Source: Planctomycetota bacterium (GTDB lineage Bacteria > Planctomycetota > Phycisphaerae > SM23-33 > FEN-1343). Taken from it: DNA of 6,400 bases. A model generated the notes under the pieces. That model made no database searches. It had not been told where the DNA came from and saw only the letters and a list, made by a program, of their open reading frames with translations. Made by a program: the position numbers and the translations under genes. Position 1 is the first letter of the stretch; every line of letters starts with the position of its first letter. The stretch is taken from NCBI GenBank assembly GCA_013203365.1, contig JABMQG010000522.1, forward strand, positions 1-6,400, written 5' to 3'. Below, piece by piece: positions 1 through 6,215 of the stretch.

Positions 1-405
1 ACCCTCTGCCAGGGCAGCGACTTCGTGACGTTGCACACGCCGCTTGGGAAGGAAACTCGGCACATGATCAACGCCGAGACGCTGTCGTGGATGAAGAAAA
101 CGGCGTATCTCATAAACACATCTCGTGGCGGCATGATCGATCACGAGGCCCTTGCGGGCGCCCTTCGTAGCCGGCAGATCGCCGGCGCCGCAATCGACGT
201 CTACGAGAATGAGCCGCCGGCCCCGGACTTTTGCCTGCTCGGCCTGGACAACGTTCTTCTCACCCCTCACATAAGCTGGTACAGCAAGGAATCGGAGTGG
301 GGAGTTCGTAAGAAGATTATGCAGGACATTGGCATGTTCCTCGACGGGACCGGCCCGCGTATGCCGGTCAATCCGGAGGCGTTGACGGAGAGAAAGGTTA
401 CATAG
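1..405 (+). CDS. D-isomer-specific 2-hydroxyacid dehydrogenase, C-terminal part (5' end outside window)
   Basis: The frame is open from the first base and ends at TAG 403-405, giving the last 134 residues. The family usually has about 310-340, so roughly 200 N-terminal residues lie off the left edge. The family reduces 2-keto acids, or oxidises D-2-hydroxy acids, with NAD(P) in the cytoplasm. The three family catalytic residues are present, numbering from the window edge: Arg42 in NTSRGGMID, Glu71 in DVYENEPP, and His90 in LLTPHISWYS. The HISWYS stretch resembles the CtBP/phosphoglycerate-dehydrogenase-like branch more than classical SerA (inference). No C-terminal ACT domain follows, which argues against a long SerA. 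The next gene starts 2 nt after the stop, so the two are almost certainly co-transcribed. The substrate is unknown; a 2-keto acid made by the neighbouring aminotransferase is possible but untested. Confidence 0.93.
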   Translation, partial: TLCQGSDFVTLHTPLGKETRHMINAETLSWMKKTAYLINTSRGGMIDHEALAGALRSRQIAGAAIDVYENEPPAPDFCLLGLDNVLLTPHISWYSKESEWGVRKKIMQDIGMFLDGTGPRMPVNPEALTERKVT

Positions 406-407
406 CC

Positions 408-1736
408 ATGGCGACGAATCGCCTCACGCACGTTTCGACACCCCTGCCCGGGCCTAAGTCGGCCGAGTTGATCGAGCGTTGGCATCGGGTGGAGGCCGAC
501 ACGACCGGTTTTCAGGCGCCGGTGGTCTGGGACAGCGCCGAAGGGGCGGCCGTCACGGACGTAGACGGCAACCGCTACATTGACTGGACCAGCGGCGTTC
601 TGGTGACGAACCTCGGTCACTGCCATCCCAAGCTGGTCGAGGTTGTCCGTGCCGCGGCGGGGCGGCTTATAAACAACTACGAATGCCCGACTGAATCGCG
701 CGTCTTGGCGGCGGAGGCACTTGTAGCGCACTTGCCGAGGCACCTGGACAAGTGTTTTTTTCTGACTACCGGTAGCGAGGCCACCGAGGCGTGCATTCGC
801 ATCATGAAGCGCAAGACCGGTTGCTTCGAGGTGGTAGGCTTTCACGGCAGCTTTCACGGTCGGACCTTTGCGGCCGCCAGCGTGGGCGGTTTGGCCGGGC
901 CGAAACGTGGTTACGGCCCGTCGGCACCTGGTGTGATTCGCGTGCCGTATCCGTACCTGTATCGCAGCCCCGTTGGTGGCGGGGAAGAAGGCCTCATTGA
1001 CTATTGCATGACCATGCTTGAAGAGACGGTGCGCAGTTGCTCGGCCGGCTCGCTGGCCGGCGTGATGGTCGAGCCCTATCTCGGTTCCGCCGGGTTCATT
1101 TTTCCGCCGATCGGATACCTTAAAGCGTTGGAGCAGTGGGCGCGTGACCGTGGGATTCTGTTCGCCCTGGACGAGGTGCAAAGCTCTTACGGCCGGACGG
1201 GCAGGATGTGGGCCATGGAGTGGGAGGATCTCAAACCCGATCTTATCGCCATAGGCAAAGGCATAGGCAATGGCATTCCGACCTCGGCTGTTGCCGCTCG
1301 CGGCGAGGTGATCGGTTGCCTGGGAAAGGGCGAAATGAGTTCGACCGCCGGGGGCAATCCGGTCTCATGTGCGGCCGTGTCGGCGGTGCTGGAGGTTATG
1401 GATAGCGAGAACATCGTTGAGAAGGCCCGTCGCATGGGCGAGCTTATCAAGGATCGGCTGCTTGGGATTCAGGAGAAGTCTCGCTTTCTCGGCGACGTGC
1501 GTGGCATGGGTATGGTCATGGGTCTTGAGCTTGTCACGGACAAGAAGACGAAGGCGCCCGCGGCCGATCTTACGAAGCAGCTCATTTGCCGGTGTGCGGA
1601 GAACGGGCTTTTGGTCGGTTCGGTGGGTATTTTCGGCAACGTAATTCGTGTCGCCCCGCCGTTGACGATAAGTGAGGCCGCCGCTGACGAGAGTTTGGAG
1701 ATCATGGAGCGGTCGCTACTAAGCCTTCAGGACTAG
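408..1736 (+). CDS. Class III PLP-dependent aminotransferase (4-aminobutyrate aminotransferase-like)
   Basis: A complete 442-residue protein, the usual length for fold-type I class III (omega/GABA-type) aminotransferases. These cytoplasmic enzymes move an amino group between an amine or amino acid and a keto acid. Visible sites: TTGSEATE at 120-127 (PLP phosphate loop); FHGRT at 149-153 (ring-stacking aromatic); Glu222 in VEPYLGSAG; Asp255 of DEVQ (pyridine nitrogen contact); Lys284 in AIGKGIGNG (Schiff-base lysine); and Arg413 in IRVAPPL, where many members bind the substrate carboxylate. Two spots differ from common GABA aminotransferases: EPYLG where EPxQG is usual, and DEVQSSYGRTG where DEVQTGFGRTG is usual. 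Start ATG 408 is supported by a GAAAGG-like ribosome site at 392-397. Class III also includes amino-acid racemases/epimerases, so that activity is an alternative. The downstream M20 deacylase suggests the amine arrives as an amide (inference). Confidence 0.95.
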   Translation: MATNRLTHVSTPLPGPKSAELIERWHRVEADTTGFQAPVVWDSAEGAAVTDVDGNRYIDWTSGVLVTNLGHCHPKLVEVVRAAAGRLINNYECPTESRVLAAEALVAHLPRHLDKCFFLTTGSEATEACIRIMKRKTGCFEVVGFHGSFHGRTFAAASVGGLAGPKRGYGPSAPGVIRVPYPYLYRSPVGGGEEGLIDYCMTMLEETVRSCSAGSLAGVMVEPYLGSAGFIFPPIGYLKALEQWARDRGILFALDEVQSSYGRTGRMWAMEWEDLKPDLIAIGKGIGNGIPTSAVAARGEVIGCLGKGEMSSTAGGNPVSCAAVSAVLEVMDSENIVEKARRMGELIKDRLLGIQEKSRFLGDVRGMGMVMGLELVTDKKTKAPAADLTKQLICRCAENGLLVGSVGIFGNVIRVAPPLTISEAAADESLEIMERSLLSLQD

Positions 1737-1740
1737 GCCA

Positions 1741-2994
1741 ATGCAAATTAGCCCAGTAGACATTCGCAAGGCGATTGGCGGCCGGGTTGAAGACGCCCGT
1801 CGTCTGCTGGTGGAGCTTGTTGCCACTGTTTCGCTGCCCGGTGCGGAGTCATCTGCGATGGACGTGGCCGCGGAGGCCTTCGGGTCCGTAGCGGAGGTTG
1901 AGTCCGTCGATTTGCACAACCGGCTTCGGGACGATGAGCATTACAGCGACGTGATAGCCGACCTTGACTACGAAGGGCGGCGAAACCTGCGTGTGGTTTT
2001 GCCTGGCGCCGGCTCGGCTGAGGCCCTTTTGCTCAATACTCACATCGACACGGTACCTCCGTCGTTGTCGCAGCAGCGCGGCTCAGATGAGATGCCGGTT
2101 TCGCCAGGTAAAGTTGTCGGCCGGGGCGCATGCGACGCCAAGGGCCAGGTGGCGACGGTGTTTCTCGCAATGGCGGCGCTGAAAGATTTGGGCGTTCGAC
2201 CACGTGGCGACCTGATCGCCCACATTGTTGTGGAGGAGGAGGCAGGCGGCAACGGCACCCTGGCGATGGTCCGCAGGGGCGAATCGGCCGGCGGGTGCAT
2301 CGTGCTGGAGCCAACCGAGCTTCGCATCCTGACGGCGATTCGCGGGGCGGTTTGGTTTCGCGTGAGTTTGCGAGGCCGGTCCGGGCATTCCGGCCGGGCG
2401 GGGGCGACCCGCAGCGCGCTGGGCATGGCTGTACGGGTGATCGAGATACTCCAGGGCTATCACGATAGGCTCTTGAGTGAATCTCGCGGCGAGAAGATGT
2501 TCGCTGGGTATCCGGACCCCATGCCCTTGACCGTCGGCAAGTTGCATGCAGGCGTATGGCCGGCGGCCGTCGCCGGCGAAGCACAACTGGAAGGGGTTCT
2601 TGGCCTACTGCCCAACAAGAGTGCCTCGGAAGTGATGGATGAAGTGGCCAGCGTCATAAGCCGTGAGGGCGGGTCGGAGATAGCCGATAACTGTGACATA
2701 CATTTCACCTATCGCCACGACGCGTCGGTATGTTCGCCGGATGAGCCTATTGTTGGACGGCTTTCGGCCGCCTTGGCGGCGGCGGGTCGGCCGGCGGAGA
2801 TTGGGGCCATGACGGCCTCGTGCGACGCTTGTTACTACAACAACCTGTTATCCATACCGACCGTGGTGTTTGGCGGCGGGTCGCTTTCGGTGGCTCACAG
2901 CGACGACGAGTACATGCCTTTGGACGAGCTTGTCACCGCCGGTGAGACACTAGTGCACCTTGCGTGCGGCTTGGGAGGCTCGGAGGGGCTATGA
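1741..2994 (+). CDS. M20 family metallopeptidase / amidohydrolase (ArgE/DapE/ACY1-type deacylase)
   Basis: A complete 417-residue protein of the dizinc M20 family, which hydrolyses N-acyl amino acids, succinyl-amino acids or small peptides in the cytoplasm. The metal set looks intact: His101 with Asp103 in NTHIDTV, bridging Asp132 in GRGACDAKG, general base Glu166 and ligand Glu167 in VEEEAGG, Glu190 in VLEPTEL, and His386 in VAHSDDEYM. The insert (lid/dimerisation) domain is marked by RSGHSGRAG at 213-221, with the conserved His216. An active hydrolase is therefore expected. Start ATG 1741 has AGGA at 1729-1732, 8 nt upstream, inside the end of the aminotransferase gene. The stop overlaps the next start (ATGA). 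The exact acyl group and amino acid cannot be read from sequence. Deacylation feeding the adjacent aminotransferase is a reasonable inference; ArgE, DapE and carboxypeptidase G2-like activities are alternatives. Confidence 0.93.
   Translation: MQISPVDIRKAIGGRVEDARRLLVELVATVSLPGAESSAMDVAAEAFGSVAEVESVDLHNRLRDDEHYSDVIADLDYEGRRNLRVVLPGAGSAEALLLNTHIDTVPPSLSQQRGSDEMPVSPGKVVGRGACDAKGQVATVFLAMAALKDLGVRPRGDLIAHIVVEEEAGGNGTLAMVRRGESAGGCIVLEPTELRILTAIRGAVWFRVSLRGRSGHSGRAGATRSALGMAVRVIEILQGYHDRLLSESRGEKMFAGYPDPMPLTVGKLHAGVWPAAVAGEAQLEGVLGLLPNKSASEVMDEVASVISREGGSEIADNCDIHFTYRHDASVCSPDEPIVGRLSAALAAAGRPAEIGAMTASCDACYYNNLLSIPTVVFGGGSLSVAHSDDEYMPLDELVTAGETLVHLACGLGGSEGL
2991..2994 (+). other. ATGA stop/start overlap (translational coupling)
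   Basis: The M20 stop TGA (2992-2994) and the dehydrogenase start ATG (2991-2993) share bases. Two purine-rich GGAGG motifs lie just upstream, 4 and 12 nt before the ATG. Such overlaps usually let terminating ribosomes restart, keeping the two products in ratio. The overlap is visible directly; the coupling is inferred. Confidence 0.75.
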
Positions 2995-4025
2995 AAGCTT
3001 TGGTAAAGACTGAAAAGGGCGTCGGCCACTTGGAGTTGCGGGACGTGCCGATTCCGGCCTGCGGACCTGGCGAGGTATTGCTGAAGGTGCTGGCCGCCGG
3101 GGTATGCGGGACGGACTTGCACGTTCGTGACGACACGTTTCCCTACTGGCCGCCCGTGATTCTGGGCCACGAGTTTAGCGCCCGGGTGGTTGAACTTGGC
3201 GAAGGGGTAACACTGGTCGCTGAGGGCGATCGCGTGGTAGGGGAACCGCACACCTTATCCTGCGGGTCCTGCTATCTGTGCCGAACGGGGAACATACAGA
3301 TTTGCCCGGCCAAGCGTAGCCCGGGTTGGGGGATCGACGGCGCGATGGCCGAATACATGGTCATGCCGGAGGTGCTGCTTCATAAATTACCTGAGGGTGT
3401 CCAGGACACAGTTGGCGCGGTGATTGAACCGGTTGCCAACGTGGTTCATGACGTATTGGAGCGTGCCACGATTTTGGGCGGCGACACGGTGGTTGTAATC
3501 GGCCCTGGGCCCATTGGCCTGCTTGCCGCGATGGCCGCCGACAGCGCAGGGGCATGCCGGGTGATTGTTATCGGAGTTGACGCGGACGAATCGCTAAGGT
3601 TGGCCAAGGCTCGTGAGTTGGGCTTCAGCAGTGTCGTCAACGCCCAGCGGCAGGACGCGGTAGCCGTCGTAGCCGAGCTGACCGGCGGCGTTGGCGCCGA
3701 CGTTGTTGTGGAGTGCAGCGGATCGGTTGGCGGGATCGCCTCGACGGTGGGGCTGGTTCGCAAGAAAGGTCGAATCTGCGCGATAGGTTTGCCCAACTCT
3801 TCGCCCACGCCGTTTCCGTACAAGGAGGCGGCGTTCAAGGTTTGCGACGTCATGTTCTGTTTGTCCACCAGCTATACGAGTTGGGGCCGGGCGATCAGCA
3901 TGGTAGCGACCGGCAAGATTCGAGCCGGTGAGATCATCACACATACAAGCCCGCTGGAGCAGTGGGAGTCGGTCTTCGACGACATTGACCGGCGGCTGGC
4001 CATCAAGGCCGTTTTTATACCGTAG
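2991..4025 (+). CDS. Zinc-dependent medium-chain alcohol/polyol dehydrogenase (sorbitol/threonine dehydrogenase-like)
   Basis: A complete 344-residue MDR-superfamily protein, the normal length for sorbitol, threonine and related dehydrogenases that interconvert a secondary alcohol and ketone with NAD(P). Catalytic zinc site: Cys39 (GVCGTD), His60-Glu61 (GHEFS) and Glu146 (IEPVAN). Structural zinc site: Cys91, Cys94, Cys97 and Cys105. The Rossmann loop GPGPIG is at 171-176, and Asp197 near the end of the second strand suggests NAD preference. I chose ATG 2991 because MKALVKTEKG is the typical family start, and because it overlaps the preceding TGA as ATGA, implying translational coupling. GGAGG occurs at 2974-2978 and again at 2982-2986. 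An earlier in-frame start at 2964 would add nine atypical residues. The substrate is unknown. The fold and both zinc sites are clear, but the specificity class is only suggested. Confidence 0.95.
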   Translation: MKALVKTEKGVGHLELRDVPIPACGPGEVLLKVLAAGVCGTDLHVRDDTFPYWPPVILGHEFSARVVELGEGVTLVAEGDRVVGEPHTLSCGSCYLCRTGNIQICPAKRSPGWGIDGAMAEYMVMPEVLLHKLPEGVQDTVGAVIEPVANVVHDVLERATILGGDTVVVIGPGPIGLLAAMAADSAGACRVIVIGVDADESLRLAKARELGFSSVVNAQRQDAVAVVAELTGGVGADVVVECSGSVGGIASTVGLVRKKGRICAIGLPNSSPTPFPYKEAAFKVCDVMFCLSTSYTSWGRAISMVATGKIRAGEIITHTSPLEQWESVFDDIDRRLAIKAVFIP

Positions 4026-4029
4026 AAGT

Positions 4030-4035
4030 GGAAGG
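4030..4035 (+). promoter_or_regulatory. Ribosome binding site for the Gfo/Idh/MocA gene
   Basis: GGAAGG lies 10 nt before ATG 4046 and supports that start over the in-frame GTG at 4028, which would sit only 2 nt after the previous stop and overlap this motif. The motif is moderate rather than perfect. Confidence 0.55.
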
Positions 4036-4045
4036 TACGACCGCA

Positions 4046-5119
4046 ATGGCGAATAAGGGGACGATACGCTTCGGACTGCTTGGCGCCGGGCTGGTGGCCC
4101 AGTTTCACGCCAAGGCGATACAGGCGGCCGCTGGTTGTGAGCTCGTGGCAGTGGCCGACCCGATTGCCGAGCGGGTCAAGCTGATGGTGGATCGGTTCGG
4201 CTGTGGGGGTTGTTCGTTGCTGGATGAGTTGCTCGCCGACGAGACGATCGACGTGATCAACGTGCTGACGCCGAATCACCTGCACTGCGATGCGACGTTG
4301 GCGGCGGCGAAGGCTGGCAAGCACGTGCTGGTGGAGAAACCGCCCGCCATGAGTCTGGCCGACGTTGACCGGATGATTGCCGCGTGCGACCGTGCCGGCG
4401 TAAAGCTCGGGGTGGTGTTGAATTGCCGGGTTCGCAAGGCGGTGCAGGCGATGAAAAGTGCGATGGCGGAGGGTCGGTTCGGCAAGCTATTGCGTGCCGA
4501 CGCGAACATGAAGTGGTATCGCACGACCGAGTATTATCTAAGCGACGGCTGGCGCAGCAGCCGGCGGAGCGGCGCCGGGGTCACGGTTCAGCATGCGTTT
4601 CACTACATTGATCTTCTGCTGTACCTGATGGGCCCGGCGGCGCGGGTGCAGGCCCGAATGACCAACGCGGCCCATCCGCAGGTTCAGTTGGAGGACACGC
4701 TTGCGGCTTTTATTGATTTTTCCAACGGCTCGGAGGGTACGGTCGTGGCGTCTACGGCGTTGTGGCCGGGGATGGACGTTCGAATCGAGTTGTACGGCGA
4801 AGCCGGCACGGCAATCATGGTTGGCGAGCGGATGGATACGTGGGTATTCAGGGATGAGCGCCCCGGAGACGAGGAGATTCGCTCGTTGGGTCGCGGCGTG
4901 GTCGCCACCGGTGCTACGGGGCCGGCGGCCTTGGATTTTGCGGACCACCAGGTCGTTATAGAAGGGATGGCCGCCGCCGTGCGGGACGACGTCGATCCGA
5001 TAGTATCGGCCGGCAGCGCGAGGGTTACGCTGGAGGCCGTCCTGGCGATGTATCAGTCGGCGGCCAGCGGTCAGGCGGTTGAGTTGCCCGTTGAGAACGA
5101 AGAGTTGATCTGGCAATAG
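4046..5119 (+). CDS. Gfo/Idh/MocA family NAD(P)-dependent oxidoreductase
   Basis: A complete 357-residue protein, typical of the Gfo/Idh/MocA family, which oxidises or reduces a hydroxyl/keto position on sugars, cyclitols and their derivatives. The N-terminal Rossmann domain shows GAGLVAQFH (13-21) and Asp38 closing the second strand (VAVADP), which favours NAD. The family EKP signature is at 97-99, with Lys98 the expected catalytic lysine. The C-terminal domain carries QHAFHYIDLLLYLMG (182-196), where His186 and Asp189 match the family HxxD region. I prefer ATG 4046 over GTG 4028 because MANKGTIRFGLLGAG gives the usual short lead into the first strand and has a GGAAGG upstream. It begins 20 nt after the alcohol dehydrogenase and is in the same operon. 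Inositol 2-dehydrogenase and amino-sugar dehydrogenase are both possible; the sequence does not choose between them. No signal peptide is seen, unlike some secreted members. Confidence 0.94.
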   Translation: MANKGTIRFGLLGAGLVAQFHAKAIQAAAGCELVAVADPIAERVKLMVDRFGCGGCSLLDELLADETIDVINVLTPNHLHCDATLAAAKAGKHVLVEKPPAMSLADVDRMIAACDRAGVKLGVVLNCRVRKAVQAMKSAMAEGRFGKLLRADANMKWYRTTEYYLSDGWRSSRRSGAGVTVQHAFHYIDLLLYLMGPAARVQARMTNAAHPQVQLEDTLAAFIDFSNGSEGTVVASTALWPGMDVRIELYGEAGTAIMVGERMDTWVFRDERPGDEEIRSLGRGVVATGATGPAALDFADHQVVIEGMAAAVRDDVDPIVSAGSARVTLEAVLAMYQSAASGQAVELPVENEELIWQ

Positions 5120-5138
5120 ATTGGGCTGCCGCGTTTGC

Positions 5139-5143
5139 AGGAG
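5139..5143 (+). promoter_or_regulatory. Ribosome binding site for the epimerase gene
   Basis: AGGAG, the best Shine-Dalgarno match in the window, lies 10 nt before ATG 5154. It decides that start against the in-frame TTG at 5121, which would place this motif inside the coding region. Confidence 0.7.
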
Positions 5144-5153
5144 ATTTGGAATC

Positions 5154-6179
5154 ATGCCGAAAGACTTACCGAAGACAATCGAGTCCGTCGCTCAGTTGAT
5201 GGATGTGATGACCGAGCCCTGTGCCGGCGTAACCAAGGCGGTCAAACAGCTCGGGGATGAGTACCTGGTTCTGGGCGCCGGGGGCAAAATGGGCCCTGCG
5301 CTGTGCCAGATGCTTCTGCGAGCCGGGGCCGGGAAGGTGGTAGCCGTGGACTTGTTCCCGGCGCCTGAGGTTCGTGATTACCTGAACGGCATTGGGTGCG
5401 AGACGATCGCATGCGACCTGCTGGAGCACGGCTGCTTGGCGAAGTTGCCCGATTCGCCCAATGTCTTCATAATGACCGGGTTCAAGTTCGGCGCCACGGG
5501 GAATGAGGGGGCGTTATGGGCGATGAACGTGCAGTTGCCAGGGCGGATTGTCGAGCGATATCCAACGTCGCGGCTCCTGTTGATGAGCTCGGGCAACGTG
5601 TATGAATTCACGGCTGTTTCCGGCGGCGGGGCCGCCGAGTGCGACCCTGTAGGTCCGGTCGGCGAATACGCCCAGTCCCGCCTAGGGGGGGAGCGCGTGT
5701 CGAAATACATGGCGGACCGGCTCGGCGCACACATGGTTATCGTCAGGCTCTTCTACTCGGTGGAGATGCGATACGGCATCCTCCACGACCTTTCAACGGC
5801 CGTCAGGGACGAGCGGCAAATAGACCTGGCCATGGGGCACGTCAATCAGATTTGGCAAGGCGACGCGGTGGCGTACTTGATAAAGCTGCTTTCGATCGCC
5901 GACTCACCGGCCAAGACGGTGAACTTGACGGGGGCGGAGATACTCTCGGTACGGCAGTTGGCGGAAATGATTGGCAAGCGGATGGGCAAGACGCCAAAGC
6001 TGAACGGGGCAGAGGGCAGCACGGCCTTGTTGGGCAACAGCGGGCAGGTATTCTCATTGTTTGGAAAGCCGGCCGTATCTGTCGAGCAGATGCTGGACTG
6101 GATCGTGCCGTGGGTTCGCGACGGCAAGGGGAGCCTGGGCAAACCGACGAAGTACGAGCGTCGCGACGGCAAGTTCTGA
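5154..6179 (+). CDS. NAD-dependent epimerase/dehydratase family protein (extended SDR) with atypical YxxxR motif
   Basis: A complete 341-residue extended short-chain dehydrogenase. The Rossmann domain begins unusually late, after about 36 residues, with GAGGKMG at 41-47 (a variant of GxxGxxG); Asp66 in VAVDLF suggests NAD binding. SSGNVY at 145-150 supplies the expected Ser and resembles sugar-nucleotide epimerases, and Tyr172 is in EYAQSRLGGE. The position four after the Tyr, normally the catalytic Lys, is Arg176 (CGC, 5679-5681). The C-terminal half has NQIWQGDAVAYLI and a VNLTGAEILSVRQLAE stretch, like epimerases that bind sugar or sugar-nucleotide substrates. I recall similar proteins with YAQSxLG motifs beside dihydrodipicolinate-synthase-like genes in Planctomycetota and Verrucomicrobiota, but cannot verify this here. 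It is the last gene of the operon, 34 nt after its neighbour, and ends in tandem stops TGA TAA (6177-6182). The reaction is unknown; a carbonyl/hydroxyl step on a sugar-acid-like compound is plausible. Confidence 0.9.
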   Translation: MPKDLPKTIESVAQLMDVMTEPCAGVTKAVKQLGDEYLVLGAGGKMGPALCQMLLRAGAGKVVAVDLFPAPEVRDYLNGIGCETIACDLLEHGCLAKLPDSPNVFIMTGFKFGATGNEGALWAMNVQLPGRIVERYPTSRLLLMSSGNVYEFTAVSGGGAAECDPVGPVGEYAQSRLGGERVSKYMADRLGAHMVIVRLFYSVEMRYGILHDLSTAVRDERQIDLAMGHVNQIWQGDAVAYLIKLLSIADSPAKTVNLTGAEILSVRQLAEMIGKRMGKTPKLNGAEGSTALLGNSGQVFSLFGKPAVSVEQMLDWIVPWVRDGKGSLGKPTKYERRDGKF

Positions 6180-6190
6180 TAAGCAATAGT

Positions 6191-6215
6191 CTTGGGTACT
6201 GCGTCAGTCCCCAAG
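6191..6215. terminator. Candidate bidirectional terminator hairpin between convergent genes
   Basis: CTTGGG (6191-6196) pairs perfectly with CCCAAG (6210-6215). After a single T/C mismatch, ACTG (6198-6201) pairs with CAGT (6205-6208) around a 3-nt CGT loop. The stem starts 12 nt after the epimerase stop and covers the last codons and stop of the convergent amidase gene, so it could end both transcripts. No strong T tract follows on the plus side; the minus side reads into a mildly T-containing stretch. The structure is visible; terminator activity is inferred. Confidence 0.5.

Noticed and set aside
755..761. Seven-T run in the aminotransferase gene as a possible slippage site or frameshift
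   Set aside because: It encodes an expected hydrophobic Cys-Phe-Phe-Leu strand just before the PLP phosphate loop, and the reading frame is correct on both sides.
267..1181. Long open frame of 304 codons on the minus strand opposite the aminotransferase gene
   Set aside because: It has no recognisable motif, is rich in Arg/His/Ala as expected of an antisense frame in GC-rich coding DNA, and overlaps a gene with complete catalytic residues.
2033..2586. Three overlapping minus-strand open frames (up to 183 codons) opposite the M20 gene
   Set aside because: They are low-complexity Arg/Pro/Ala-rich translations without motifs, mutually overlapping and opposite a well-supported metallopeptidase.
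2964..2990. Upstream in-frame start for the zinc dehydrogenase
   Set aside because: It would add nine residues not typical of the family and overlap the M20 gene by 31 nt; ATG 2991 gives the standard MKAL start.
4538..5155. Minus-strand open frame of 205 codons opposite the Gfo/Idh/MocA gene
   Set aside because: No family motif and a composition typical of antisense shadow; the plus strand carries the complete dehydrogenase.
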